Source: Leucobacter luti
Lineage (GTDB): Bacteria > Actinomycetota > Actinomycetes > Actinomycetales > Microbacteriaceae
Direction: 5' to 3'
DNA: 64,000 nucleotides
Assembly: GCF_004217175.1 (NCBI RefSeq)
Contig: NZ_SHKI01000007.1
Location: forward strand, 62,001 to 126,000
The position numbers were made by a program, and so were the translations under genes. Below are positions 10,740 to 19,602 of this stretch, in pieces. The notes below the pieces were generated by a model. That model made no database searches. It was not told the origin of the DNA and was given only the letters and a program-made list of their open reading frames with translations. Numbering within the stretch: position 1 is the first letter of the stretch; each line of letters starts with the position of its first letter.

Positions 10740-10988
10740 ATGAAGACCGACATCCACCCCGAGTACAACGCAATCGTGTTCCGCGACCTGGCGTCGGGGG
10801 AGACGTTCCTCACTCGCTCCACGCTGACCAGCGAGAAGACGATCGAGCTTGAGGGCGTCACCTACACCGTTCTCGACGTTGAGATCTCCAGCGCTTCGCA
10901 CCCGTTCTACACGGGCAAGCAGCGCATCATGGACTCGGCCGGTCGCGTCGAGAAGTTCAACCAGCGCTTCAAGGGCTTCGGCGCCTAA
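10740..10988 (+). CDS. rpmE2: 50S ribosomal protein L31 type B
   Basis: L31 type B, 82 residues, beginning [10 protein letters not shown] and ending [11 protein letters not shown], a pattern typical of the zinc-free paralogue: the CxxC zinc ligands of type A are absent. Type B copies often replace L31 when zinc is scarce, under Zur control. The ATG at 10740 has ATAAGGA upstream. No obvious Zur box was identified in the 113-nt leader. A strong tetraloop terminator follows. Confidence 0.95.
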   Translation: MKTDIHPEYNAIVFRDLASGETFLTRSTLTSEKTIELEGVTYTVLDVEISSASHPFYTGKQRIMDSAGRVEKFNQRFKGFGA

Positions 10989-11003
10989 GCACTTCGGTTT
11001 CAC

Positions 11004-11043
11004 GAACGGGCGGTGCGGATCTTCGGATCTGCACCGCCCGTTC
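11004..11043 (+). terminator. rpmE2 terminator with UUCG tetraloop
   Basis: An 18-bp stem with a single G-T wobble closes on the very stable TTCG tetraloop, 16 nt after the rpmE2 stop, followed by TGCGTTTCT. Confidence 0.85.
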
Positions 11044-11165
11044 TGCGTTTCTGGCCCGCGCCGCCGGGCTCCGCGGGCCCGGGCTCCGTTCCGCTGAGGC
11101 CCGGACCCGTGGGCGGAGCCGCCGCACCGCGCCCGGGCGGCGTGCCCGGGCACGATACTCGGCTG

Positions 11166-11864
11166 CTAGCGCAGGGGCCAGCGCCCGTCCGCGATAAACG
11201 ACGGATCGCGCACCCGGCGCATGTACTCCTGGAAGCTCTCCGCCTGCTGTGCGGCCCAGCCCACCTGCGAGCGATGCAGATCCTCGAGCTCGCCCGGGAT
11301 CACGTCCGCGTACTTGCGCGCGATCGCCTGGAGCACGCGGCCGGCCGCGATCGCGTCGTCTCCGGCGTCGTGCGCGTTGCCGATCTCGACACCGTGGTGC
11401 GCGGACACCGCCTCGAGCGTGCGCTTCCCCTTGCGGTAGCGATCGAACTGCTTGTCGAGGATCAGCGGATCGATGATGGGGGAGAGCTCGGCCGGGAGAG
11501 CGACCGTGTGGCGCCGCGCCTCCGCCGCGAGCAGCGACAGGTCGTACGGCGCGTTGTAGGCCACCACCGGGTAGCCGCGCTCGATCATCTCGAGCAGCTG
11601 GGTCACGATCTGCTGCACCCCCACTGCGGCATCGATTCCGCTCGCGCGGGCGATCTCGGTCGTGATCCCGTGCACGCGCACCGCGGGTTCGGGGATCTCG
11701 ACGCCGGGGTCGAGGAGCCAGTCGTAGCGCTCGACGACCTCGCCGGCGGGGCCGAGTAGCGCGATCGTCGCGCTCACGATCCGCGCTTCGGAGGTGTCGA
11801 TCCCGGTGGTCTCGGTGTCGAACACGGCGAGGTTTGCGGCCCAGAGGGGGAGTTGAGCGGTCAC
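11166..11864 (-). CDS. DnaQ-family 3'-5' exonuclease
   Basis: A 232-residue DEDD exonuclease. The first motif is FDTET (Asp16, Glu18), the second lies around NAPYDLSLL and the third is the HDAGDDAI segment, fitting the DEDDh subgroup of DNA polymerase III epsilon-like proteins. No polymerase or other domain is attached. The GTG at 11864 is chosen because AAAGGAG lies 5 nt upstream; the longer frame upstream is low-complexity and overlaps the hydrolase gene. It may be a proofreading exonuclease or a general nuclease; the replicative DnaE is not in the window. Confidence 0.85.
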   Translation of the reverse strand: MTAQLPLWAANLAVFDTETTGIDTSEARIVSATIALLGPAGEVVERYDWLLDPGVEIPEPAVRVHGITTEIARASGIDAAVGVQQIVTQLLEMIERGYPVVAYNAPYDLSLLAAEARRHTVALPAELSPIIDPLILDKQFDRYRKGKRTLEAVSAHHGVEIGNAHDAGDDAIAAGRVLQAIARKYADVIPGELEDLHRSQVGWAAQQAESFQEYMRRVRDPSFIADGRWPLR

Positions 11865-11971
11865 GGCGCTCCTTTCGTTTCCCTCGATGCTACCGATCTT
11901 GCGCGGCTCGCGCGGCCTGCGCGGCTCGCGCGGCAAGCGAGTGGCTCCGGCGCTTTGCCAGGCCCCGCCGG

Positions 11972-11977
11972 TAGAAT
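11972..11977 (+). promoter_or_regulatory. Putative -10 element, leaderless promoter of the hydrolase operon
   Basis: TAGAAT, 6 nt before the GTG at 11984, close to the best possible TANNNT match. No Shine-Dalgarno precedes the GTG. Confidence 0.5.
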
Positions 11978-11983
11978 TGCGTC

Positions 11984-12856
11984 GTGAATACCGGCACCGC
12001 CCCCTCCTCCGTCCCCACGCTCGGCACAGACACCCGCGCGTGGCTGTACGGCGCCCCCGAGGGGCCCACGCTGATCCTGGTGCACGGCTTCCGTGGCGAC
12101 CACCACGGGCTCGAAGGGATCGCGCAGGCGCTCGTCGCTGCGGCGCCCGAGCTCCGCGTCGTGGTTCCCGATCTGCCGGGCTTTGGTGAGAGCCCCGCGA
12201 TCCCGGGGCGCACCCATGACATCGCGCTCTACGGGGAGTGGCTGCGCGCGTTCGCCGGCGAGGTAGCTCCCGGCGGGTTCGCGGTGCTGGGCCACTCATT
12301 CGGGTCGCTGGTCGTGGCGTCCGCACTGGCCGGGGGGCTCGCGCCCCGGCGCACGGTTCTGATCAACCCGATCTCGGCCCCGGCGCTTGAGGGGCCGCAG
12401 GCCGTCATGACGCAACTCGCGATCGCGTACTATCGCGCCGCGGACCTGCTTCCGGAGCGCGCCGCGCGCGGCCTGCTCGGCAACCGGCTCATTGTCAGGG
12501 TGATGAGCGAGGTCATGGCAAAGACACGCGACCCGGAGCTGCGCGCGTGGATCCACGGGCAGCACGCCAGCTACTTCAGCACGTTCTCCGACCCGACCAC
12601 GCTGCTTGAGGCGTTCCGCGCTTCCGTGTCGCACACCGTGACCGAGTATGCCGACGCGTTCACCATGCCGACGCTGCTCATCGCGGGGGACCGGGACGAC
12701 ATCACCCCGCTGGCCAAGCAGCTTGAGCTGCAGCGTCGCATCTCCGGCGCTGAGCTTCGGATTCTGCCGGGCACCGGCCACCTCGTGCACTACGAGGCGG
12801 TGGCCGAGGCCGTCGGTGAGATCGCCGGCTTCCTCCGCCGGGAGGTGACCGCATGA
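11984..12856 (+). CDS. Alpha/beta hydrolase
   Basis: A 290-residue alpha/beta-fold hydrolase with oxyanion motif HGFRG, nucleophile elbow GHSFGS (Ser105), an acid in AGDRDDITP and a base in GTGHLVHYE. There is no signal peptide. The substrate cannot be told from the sequence; such enzymes include esterases and C-C hydrolases. It starts with GTG in a TAGAAT-N6-GTG leaderless context and overlaps the downstream methyltransferase start by ATGA, so the two are co-translated. Confidence 0.85.
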   Translation: MNTGTAPSSVPTLGTDTRAWLYGAPEGPTLILVHGFRGDHHGLEGIAQALVAAAPELRVVVPDLPGFGESPAIPGRTHDIALYGEWLRAFAGEVAPGGFAVLGHSFGSLVVASALAGGLAPRRTVLINPISAPALEGPQAVMTQLAIAYYRAADLLPERAARGLLGNRLIVRVMSEVMAKTRDPELRAWIHGQHASYFSTFSDPTTLLEAFRASVSHTVTEYADAFTMPTLLIAGDRDDITPLAKQLELQRRISGAELRILPGTGHLVHYEAVAEAVGEIAGFLRREVTA

Positions 12857-13719
12857 GGCTCGTGCACATCGAGGACATCGCGGCACCCGAGCTGTCAGAT
12901 TTCACGCAGCTCACGGACGTCGCACTGCGCCGCGTCCGCGAGCCCGCCGAGGGGCTCTATCTTGCGGAGTCGCCGAAGGTCATCGAGCGCGCGCTGCGCG
13001 CCGGGCATCGGCCGCGGTCGCTGCTCATGGTGGCCGAGTGGCTTCCCCGCATCGAGCCGTTGCTCGCCGAGTACCCCGAGGTGCCCGTGTATATCGGCCT
13101 CCCCGAGCAGCTGGAGCAGCTCACGGGGTTCAACATGCACCGCGGCGCCATCGCCTCGATGCACCGGCCAGCGCCGCTCGACCCCGAGGCGCTGCTGCGG
13201 CAGTCCCGCCGGGTGGTGGTGCTCGAGGACCTCGCCGATCACACCAACGTGGGCGCGGTGTTCCGCTCGGCCGCCGCGCTCGGCGCCGACGCCGTGCTGC
13301 TGACCCCCGGCTGCGCCGACCCGCTGTATCGACGGGCGGTGCGCGTGAGCATGGGCGCGGTGCTCCAGGTACCGTGGGCGCGGCTTCCCGACTGGCGCGA
13401 GGCCGGCCCGCTGTTCCGTGACACGGGGTACGAGCTCACCGCGTTCGCGCTGCGCGACGATGCGGAGGACCTCGCCGACTTCGTTGAGGAGCTTCCCGAG
13501 CGCCTCGCGCTCATGTTCGGCACGGAGGGTCCGGGGCTCAGCCGCCGCGCGCTCGCCTCGGCCGCCCGCACCGTACTCATCCCGATGGAGCACAGTGTCG
13601 ATTCCCTGAACGTCGCCACCGCGGCCGCCCTCGCCATGTGGGCGGTGCGCACGAGCGACCGCCGAGTTGACCGCTCCGCGCAGCTTCCCGTCGGGGCCGG
13701 GACGGTGGTCGCCGGGTGA
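12853..13719 (+). CDS. SpoU/TrmH-family RNA 2'-O-methyltransferase
   Basis: A 288-residue SPOUT-class methyltransferase. The three family motifs are present: NVGAVFRSAAALGADAVLL, LMFGTEGPGLS and IPMEHSVDSLNVATAAA, which form the knotted SAM site. An N-terminal substrate-binding domain precedes them. It is likely to methylate a ribose 2'-OH in rRNA or tRNA; the target is not known. It overlaps the hydrolase by ATGA and the PAP2 gene by GTGA. Confidence 0.9.
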   Translation: MRLVHIEDIAAPELSDFTQLTDVALRRVREPAEGLYLAESPKVIERALRAGHRPRSLLMVAEWLPRIEPLLAEYPEVPVYIGLPEQLEQLTGFNMHRGAIASMHRPAPLDPEALLRQSRRVVVLEDLADHTNVGAVFRSAAALGADAVLLTPGCADPLYRRAVRVSMGAVLQVPWARLPDWREAGPLFRDTGYELTAFALRDDAEDLADFVEELPERLALMFGTEGPGLSRRALASAARTVLIPMEHSVDSLNVATAAALAMWAVRTSDRRVDRSAQLPVGAGTVVAG

Positions 13720-14510
13720 CCGGGATCGCCACCGGCGGCCGCCGCCGCGCGCTCTGGATCACCGTCTTCTGGCTCGCGATCGGAATCGTCTCGTTCGTGC
13801 TCGGCGTGCAGAACGAGATCGGCCAGCGGGCCGAGGACATCGCGCTCAACGCCGCGGAGTTCACCACGAATCCGCCGCCGCCGCTCAACCTCGTGTCGCC
13901 GGCGTCGATCGCGGTCGCCCTGCTCGTGCTCGGGATCACTGCGCTCTTCGCGCACGGCGTGCAGCGCGCGATCCTGGTCGTACTGCTCCCGGCCGCCGCG
14001 ATCGCGACCTCGCAGCTGCTCAAGCTGCACCTCTTGACGCGCCCGGAGCTGTTCGAGCTCGACGCCCCGAACACGTTCCCGAGCGGGCACATGACGGTCT
14101 TCACCGCGCTCACCGCCGCGCTGATCTGGGCGGTTCCCGCCGGGATCCGCGCTCTCGTCGCCGTTGCCGGCACCGTCCTGCTCGGGGTGGTGAGCTGGCA
14201 GCTCCTCGCGTACGGCTGGCACCGGCCGAGCGATGTCTTCGGTGCGCTCGCGCTCGGTGTGGTGGCGTTCGCACTCGCCGGCCTTGCCCGACCCGCGCGC
14301 GTTCGGGGCGCGGTGGTGCTGGGCTCCACGATCTCGATCGGGCTCGCCCTCGTCGGCTGGATCGTAGTGTTCGGCGCACTCATCCTCGCCGGCGTCGCGG
14401 CGCTGCGCGGCAACGCCGATCTGATGCTCACCGCGGCCGAGTTCGGGGGAGTGGGCGCGAGCGCCCTGGCGAGCCGCGCGCTGCTTCTGCTGAGCGCCGG
14501 GCGCGACTAG
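13716..14510 (+). CDS. PAP2-family membrane phosphatase
   Basis: A 264-residue protein with about six membrane helices and the PAP2 layout: KLHLLTRP for motif 1, PSGHM for motif 2 and GWHRPSD for motif 3. Motif 1 has five rather than six residues between K and RP, and the arginine expected six residues before the motif 3 histidine is missing (SWQLLAYGWH). Lipid phosphate phosphatase activity is thus likely but not certain. The GTG start overlaps the upstream methyltransferase stop. It ends the hydrolase-methyltransferase-PAP2 operon. Confidence 0.82.
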   Translation: MTGIATGGRRRALWITVFWLAIGIVSFVLGVQNEIGQRAEDIALNAAEFTTNPPPPLNLVSPASIAVALLVLGITALFAHGVQRAILVVLLPAAAIATSQLLKLHLLTRPELFELDAPNTFPSGHMTVFTALTAALIWAVPAGIRALVAVAGTVLLGVVSWQLLAYGWHRPSDVFGALALGVVAFALAGLARPARVRGAVVLGSTISIGLALVGWIVVFGALILAGVAALRGNADLMLTAAEFGGVGASALASRALLLLSAGRD

Positions 14511-14683
14511 GGGTGCAGCTTGGCGCGACTGGGCACGGCTCGGCGCCAGCACCGCGACTGAGCGGATGCGCAAGCCGACAGGTGCCTGAGCCGGCGGATC
14601 AGGAAGCCGGAGTGTTCGCGAGCCGAAGTGTTCGCGGTCCGCTCGCCCCTCACCGACAGCCTGCGCCGCAGTGACCGGCCGGG

Positions 14684-16198
14684 TTAGCTCAGCCCGCCGG
14701 TGAGACGCGCGTGCAGCGCGGCGGTCTGCGGGTTCATGCCGAGCAGCTCGACGTGCTTCCCGTGCTGCGCGTACTTCTGCACGATTGCGTCGAGCTCCGC
14801 GACGGTCGACGCATCCCAGATGTGCGACTGGCTCAGGTCGAGCACCACGCGTTCCGGATCGGCCGCGAACTCGAAGTTCGCCGCGAGATCGGACACCGAG
14901 GCAAAGAACAGCTCGCCCTGCACCGTGTAGCGCGCGTGGGATTCGCCGCCGCGCTCGATGATTCGTCGCTCCACGGATCCGAGCCGAGAGACGCGGCGCA
15001 CGAACAGCAGCGACGCCGCGCAGACCCCAACAACCACGCCGATCGCGAGGTTGTGCGTCGCCACCACCGCGGCCACGGTGACCACCATCACTGCCGACTC
15101 GCTCCAGGGCAGTCGGCGCAGCGTGCTCGGCCGGATCGAGTGCCAGTCGAACGTGCTCACGCAGACCATGATCATGACGGCCACGAGCGCGGCCATCGGG
15201 ATCACCGAGACGAGATCGCCCAGCGTGAGCACGAGCAGCAGGAGGAAGGCGCCGGCGAGGAAGGTGGAGATGCGGGTGCGCGCGCCCGAGACTTTCACGT
15301 TCACCATGGTCTGCCCGATCATGGCGCAGCCGCCCATCCCGCCACAGAGGCCGGACATGATGTTGGCAACGCCCTGGCCCCAGCTCTCGCGCCGCTTGTT
15401 TGAGCGCGTGTCGGTGATGTCGTCCACAAGCTTTGCGGTCATCAGGGATTCAAGCAGGCCCACGAGCGCCATCGCGACCGCGTACGGCGCGATGATTGAG
15501 AGCGTCTCCCAGGTCAGCGGGACATTTGGCACGAACAGTTCGGGGAGACTCTGGGGGAGTTCGCCCTGGTCACCCACGGTCGGCACGTTGATCGCGAACA
15601 CCATCACGATCGCGGTCACCACGGCGATCGACACCAGGGGAGCGGGCACCACTCGCGTGATTCGGGGCATGAAGACCAGGATCAGCAGACCGAGCGCCAG
15701 GAGCGGGTAGACGAGCCACGGCACGCCGAGCAGGTGCGGGAGCTGTGCCACGAACACCAGGATCGCGAGCGCGTTGACGAAGCCGACCATCACACTGCGC
15801 GGAATGTAGCGGGTGAGCTGTGCGACCCCGAGCAGCGCGAACACGATCTGCAGCACCCCGGCGAGGAGCACGGTGGCGACGAAATAGTCCATCCCGTGCT
15901 CGCGCGCCACGGGCGCGATCACGAGCGCGACGGCCCCCGTGGCTGCAGAGATCATCGCCGGCCGGCCGCCCACGCAAGCGATCGTGACGGCCATCACGAA
16001 CGAGGAAAACAGCCCGACCTTTGGGTCAACACCGGCGATGATCGAGAACGAGATCGCCTCGGGGATCAACGCGAGCGCCACGACGAGGCCGGCGAGCACC
16101 TCGCGCGTCAGGATCCTGGGCGTCCGCAGCGCGGTGCGCACGCTGTGGTCCGGGGCGCGGTGCGGCGCGGAGACGGGTGCGGGCGGGGCGGCTGCCAT
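14684..16198 (-). CDS. SulP-family anion transporter with STAS domain
   Basis: A 504-residue SulP (SLC26-like) transporter. About ten to twelve membrane helices span residues 30-400, including the N-terminal EVLAGLVVALALIPEAISFS and GGMGGCAMIGQT; residues about 405-504 form a STAS domain (VVLDLSQSHIWDASTVAELD). Substrates in the family are sulfate, bicarbonate or other anions; none can be chosen here. The ATG at 16198 has GGAGGA 5 nt upstream, which rules out the longer frame. Its start region diverges from the ACR3 gene. Confidence 0.9.
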   Translation of the reverse strand: MAAAPPAPVSAPHRAPDHSVRTALRTPRILTREVLAGLVVALALIPEAISFSIIAGVDPKVGLFSSFVMAVTIACVGGRPAMISAATGAVALVIAPVAREHGMDYFVATVLLAGVLQIVFALLGVAQLTRYIPRSVMVGFVNALAILVFVAQLPHLLGVPWLVYPLLALGLLILVFMPRITRVVPAPLVSIAVVTAIVMVFAINVPTVGDQGELPQSLPELFVPNVPLTWETLSIIAPYAVAMALVGLLESLMTAKLVDDITDTRSNKRRESWGQGVANIMSGLCGGMGGCAMIGQTMVNVKVSGARTRISTFLAGAFLLLLVLTLGDLVSVIPMAALVAVMIMVCVSTFDWHSIRPSTLRRLPWSESAVMVVTVAAVVATHNLAIGVVVGVCAASLLFVRRVSRLGSVERRIIERGGESHARYTVQGELFFASVSDLAANFEFAADPERVVLDLSQSHIWDASTVAELDAIVQKYAQHGKHVELLGMNPQTAALHARLTGGLS

Positions 16199-16386
16199 GT
16201 GTGTCCTCCGGGCTCGGTGAGCGATGCACCACGGATGCCGGGCACGCCGGTCAACACTACCGAACCCGCAGGACCGCGGGCACCGAGCGGGCGGGCGGGC
16301 TGCGCGGCCGCAGCTCAGACGTTCTCGCCGCGGCACCCCGAATCAATACCGCGCACGGCCGACTTGCGCAACGTATCGAAGTCCAT

Positions 16387-16392
16387 CAATAT
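16387..16392 (+). promoter_or_regulatory. Putative -10 element upstream of the ACR3 gene
   Basis: CAATAT lies 6 nt before the ACR3 ATG within TCAATATAGGGGG. The TCAATAT string also occurs twice in the arsR control region, so this may be both promoter and ArsR half-site. Confidence 0.35.
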
Positions 16393-16398
16393 AGGGGG

Positions 16399-17499
16399 AT
16401 GTCGACACGACCACCAACGCCCACACACCCCGGGCGCCCCGCGCGGCTCTCCACGCTCGACAGGTGGCTGCCGCTGTGGATTGGGCTTGCGATGGGAGTC
16501 GGCATCGTGCTCGGCCGGTTCGTGCCGGCGCTCTCCGGGGCGCTGGCTCGCCTGGAGGTGGGCGGCATCTCGGTGCCGATCGGGCTCGGGCTCCTGGTCA
16601 TGATGTATCCGGTGCTCGCGAAAGTGCGGTACGACAGGATCGCCGCGGTCGCGGGTGACACACGCCTGCTCGTCTCGTCGCTGGCACTGAACTGGATCGC
16701 GGGGCCCGCGGTGATGTTTGCGCTTGCCTGGGGCTTTCTGCCCGACCTCCCGGAGTACCGCACCGGATTGATCATCGTGGGGCTCGCGCGGTGCATCGCC
16801 ATGGTCGTGATTTGGAACGACCTGGCGTGCGGCGACCGTGAGGCGACCGCCGTGCTGGTGACCATCAACTCCGCGTTTCAGCTCGTGGCGTTCTCCCTGC
16901 TCGGGTGGTTCTACCTCACGGTCCTGCCCGGCTGGCTGGGCCTCGACTCACAGGGACTTGACGTCTCCGTGTGGGAGATCGCGCTCAACGTCCTCGTGTT
17001 CCTCGGGGTTCCACTGCTCGCCGGCTTCGCTTCCCGCTGGGTCGGGGAACGGCGCCGCGGCAGGGACTGGTACGAGGAGCAGTTTCTCCCCGCGATCGGA
17101 CCGTGGGCGCTGTATGGCCTCCTCTTCACCATTGTGCTGCTCTTCGCGCTGCAGGGTGACGCGATCCTCGCGCACCCCTGGGATGTCGGCCGCATTGCGC
17201 TTCCACTGCTCGCGTACTTCGCGATCATGTGGTTCGCCGGAATCGCGCTCGGCAAGACGCTCGGGCTCGGCTACGCGAAGTCCACGTCCCTCGCGTTCAC
17301 CGCGGCAGGGAACAATTTCGAGCTCGCGATCGCCGTAGCGATCGGCACCTTCGGCGCTACGAGCGGGCAGGCGCTTGCCGGCGTGGTCGGCCCCCTCATT
17401 GAGGTGCCCGTGCTCGTCGGCCTCGTGTACGTGTCACTGTGGGCGGCCCGCGCTTGGTTCAACACCGATCCGGTTGCAGTCGACACGAAGTCCCCATAG
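16399..17499 (+). CDS. ACR3-type arsenite efflux permease
   Basis: A 366-residue ACR3 (arsenical resistance-3) family permease that exports As(III), and in some cases Sb(III), across the membrane. Ten membrane helices can be read. The two residues known to matter in this family are present: Cys132 in GLARCIAMV and Glu308 in AAGNNFELA. The ATG at 16399 is preceded directly by AGGGGG, too close for normal ribosome binding, while CAATAT-N6-ATG suggests a leaderless message. It is convergent with the flavoprotein gene and 1.4 kb from arsR. Confidence 0.93.
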   Translation: MSTRPPTPTHPGRPARLSTLDRWLPLWIGLAMGVGIVLGRFVPALSGALARLEVGGISVPIGLGLLVMMYPVLAKVRYDRIAAVAGDTRLLVSSLALNWIAGPAVMFALAWGFLPDLPEYRTGLIIVGLARCIAMVVIWNDLACGDREATAVLVTINSAFQLVAFSLLGWFYLTVLPGWLGLDSQGLDVSVWEIALNVLVFLGVPLLAGFASRWVGERRRGRDWYEEQFLPAIGPWALYGLLFTIVLLFALQGDAILAHPWDVGRIALPLLAYFAIMWFAGIALGKTLGLGYAKSTSLAFTAAGNNFELAIAVAIGTFGATSGQALAGVVGPLIEVPVLVGLVYVSLWAARAWFNTDPVAVDTKSP

Positions 17500-17542
17500 T
17501 CCCGCGGCGCTCGGCGCCCGCACCGGGCGCGCCCGCGCAGCT

Positions 17543-18823
17543 CTACACGCGCCCGGGGGAGCGGGGACGGCCCGCGTCGCCCGGAGCGTCAAACAGGCCG
17601 GATCCACCGCACACACCAGTGTCAGGCAGCACGAGCTCGACGCGCTCAGCGCCCGCCCGGTCTCCGGCGATCTCCGCCACGACGCTCCGAACCTGCTCGA
17701 ACCCCGTCACCGCCAAGAAGGTGGGGGCTCGACCGTATGACTTGGCGCCCACGACATAGAACCCCGGGTCCGGATGCGCAAGGTCGGCAGCGCCTGTCGC
17801 GCGGATCGATCCGCAGGAGTGCGCATTCGGATCCACCTCGCTCGCCACCCGGCTTGGCGCCTGCAACCGCGGATCGAGTCCGAGCCGCACCTCGGACAGG
17901 AACCCCAGGTCTGGACGAAATCCGGTCAGCACGAAGACGCGAGAGGCTGGCTCCAGCGCCCGGCCGTCCCCGGCGTGCAACACCACATCCGAACCCTCGG
18001 TGGCACACCGCTCGGTGCGGAACCCCGTCACGAGCGACACCCTGCCGTCCGCAACGAGCTGCTTCGCGCGCTGCCCCAACGCCCCACGCTCGGGGAGCTC
18101 GTCCCCGCTTCCGCCCCCGAGGGCGTTCCCAACAGTCCCGCGGCGCACCACCCAGGTCACTCGTGTCGCGGGGTCCCGCTGCACGACTCGACCGAGGAGC
18201 GTAATGGCCGTAGCGGCGGAGTGCCCGTTTCCGACCACCACAACGTGCTGACCCGCAAGGGCGTTCACTTCGTCACTATCGGGAATCCGGTGCACCACGA
18301 GGCCGTGCGCTCGCGCTCGCGCCTCGCCGATCGCGGGGATGCCCTCGGCACCGGCGGGATTCGGTGTGAGCCAGGTGCCTGACGCATCGATCACCGCACG
18401 CGCCAGCACGCGATGCTCCTCACTCTGCTCGGTGACGGCGTGCACCACAAACGGCTGCGTTGGCCGCCCCTCGTCAACAGTCAGATCTCGCCCCAGCCGC
18501 GCGACCCCGGTGACCCGCGCGCCGTACATAATCCGCTCTCGAAGCAGCGCTGCGAGTGGGGCCAGATACTGCTCAATCCACTGCCGCCCCGTGGGAAAGC
18601 CGGTCGCTGGGGGAACCCACCCCGATGCCGAGAGCAACCGGGCCGCCGCTGGATCAACGAGCTCGGACCAGGGGGAGAAGAGGCGAACATGACCCCACTC
18701 GGCGACCGAGGACCCCGGCCCGGGTCCCTGCTCACACACCAGCGGCTCCAGGCCACGCTCCAGCAGGTGGGCCGCTGCCGCAAGCCCCTGCGGGCCTGCC
18801 CCGATCACAACAACAGTGCGCAT
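17543..18823 (-). CDS. FAD/NAD(P)-binding flavoprotein of the arsenic cluster (ArsO-like monooxygenase)
   Basis: A 426-residue flavoprotein with two dinucleotide folds: GAGPQG at residues 8-13 for FAD and GNGHSA near 203 for NAD(P). The sequence between and after them resembles flavin-containing monooxygenases and the ArsO-type proteins found beside arsR and ACR3 in Actinobacteria. The ATG at 18823 follows GAGGAG. It is divergent from arsR with TGTCAATATG repeats between, so both are probably induced by arsenic. Its reaction is not established; oxidation of an arsenical is only one possibility. Confidence 0.8.
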   Translation of the reverse strand: MRTVVVIGAGPQGLAAAAHLLERGLEPLVCEQGPGPGSSVAEWGHVRLFSPWSELVDPAAARLLSASGWVPPATGFPTGRQWIEQYLAPLAALLRERIMYGARVTGVARLGRDLTVDEGRPTQPFVVHAVTEQSEEHRVLARAVIDASGTWLTPNPAGAEGIPAIGEARARAHGLVVHRIPDSDEVNALAGQHVVVVGNGHSAATAITLLGRVVQRDPATRVTWVVRRGTVGNALGGGSGDELPERGALGQRAKQLVADGRVSLVTGFRTERCATEGSDVVLHAGDGRALEPASRVFVLTGFRPDLGFLSEVRLGLDPRLQAPSRVASEVDPNAHSCGSIRATGAADLAHPDPGFYVVGAKSYGRAPTFLAVTGFEQVRSVVAEIAGDRAGAERVELVLPDTGVCGGSGLFDAPGDAGRPRSPGRV

Positions 18824-18846
18824 CACACACTCCTCAAATCGAAATT

Positions 18847-18892
18847 TGTCAATATGAAGAGTCTTGCGGCGATATAGACAAATGTCAATATG
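18847..18892. promoter_or_regulatory. ArsR operator region between flavoprotein gene and arsR
   Basis: TGTCAATATG occurs twice as a direct repeat (18847-18856 and 18883-18892). The second copy is half of an imperfect palindrome, TATAGACA-AA-TGTCAATA, resembling operators of ArsR/SmtB repressors. The whole divergent gap is only 86 nt, so one bound repressor could control both genes. Confidence 0.6.
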
Positions 18893-18909
18893 TGGTGCAG
18901 GATGGACCC

Positions 18910-19308
18910 ATGACCACCGCCGAAGCCACACCCGCACCCACCGCCGCGTGCTGCACAGTGGGCCCGGGGGGGGGAGTCGTTGACGACGAGGCCGCGCACC
19001 AGCTCGCCAAAGTCTTCAAGGCGCTCGGTGATCCCACGCGAGTCAAGCTCTTGCTCCTGATTGCCGCGAGCGAGTCCGGGGAGATGTGCGCCTGCGACCT
19101 AACGGAGCCGGTGGGGCTATCCCAACCCACAGTGTCACACCACATGAAGCAGCTCGTCGAGGCCGGCCTGGTGGCACGCGAGCAACGCGGCAAGTGGGCG
19201 TATTACCGCCCCACAACGGCGGCGCTTTCGGCCGCAACTGGATTCCTCACGCAAGACGAACGCCTCAGCGATTCACCTGCGGCCACCGTGAATCCACACA
19301 GCATCTGA
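18910..19308 (+). CDS. arsR: ArsR-family As(III)-responsive repressor
   Basis: A 132-residue winged-helix repressor: KALGDPTRVKLLLL, then the recognition helix SQPTVSHHMKQL. It has a vicinal pair Cys14-Cys15 near the N-terminus and Cys60/Cys62 in EMCACDLTEP. A three-cysteine site built from an N-terminal Cys pair and one Cys near residue 55 is known for Corynebacterium ArsR, so this protein probably binds As(III) in that way and not through the E. coli CVCDL site alone. It diverges from the flavoprotein gene. Confidence 0.92.
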   Translation: MTTAEATPAPTAACCTVGPGGGVVDDEAAHQLAKVFKALGDPTRVKLLLLIAASESGEMCACDLTEPVGLSQPTVSHHMKQLVEAGLVAREQRGKWAYYRPTTAALSAATGFLTQDERLSDSPAATVNPHSI

Positions 19309-19602
19309 GCGCCCGCAGCGAATCCGCGCAGCGCCGGAACGCCCGCAGGGCGCTCACTAAGACCCACGCGCCCGTCGGCACTCCAGCGCCCGCTGGCGCG
19401 AAACACCCAGCGCGCCGGCGGCTCCGCACGCGCAAACCTTGAGGCGCGCGCCGGGCCCACGGGCACGCGCACCCGCCCGTCACCCCGCGCAGTCCCCATT
19501 CGCTGATAATCTATATTATGTCAGTTGAAGTGAATTGAGCCCGCCATCGGTGCGCCCCGATACCGCGCCGGCGGCACGCACCCCACACCCCCGAACCGCG
19601 CC
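19309..19602. other. Gene-free stretch between arsR and soxR, with an AT-rich palindrome
   Basis: No gene is supported here; most of the stretch is GC-rich without coding character. Its one clear feature is ATAAT-CTAT-ATTAT at 19506-19519, a perfect AT-rich palindrome in otherwise 70 percent GC sequence. It could be an operator or the remnant of a promoter. An ATG at its right edge opens only six codons. Confidence 0.5.

Noticed and set aside
13239..14573. Open frame antisense to the methyltransferase and PAP2 genes
   Set aside because: Gln/Arg/Glu-rich without motifs; the sense genes have complete motifs and overlapping starts.
14580..14645. Two 16-bp GAGCCG/AGTGTTCGCG direct repeats as part of a repeat family
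   Set aside because: Only two imperfect copies, not at the 19-bp step and with no further copies seen.
14672..14705. tRNA-like string GGGTTAGCTCAG near the sulP 3' end
   Set aside because: It resembles a tRNA D-arm, but there is no acceptor stem, anticodon arm or T-loop around it, and it is the reverse of the last sulP codons and stop.
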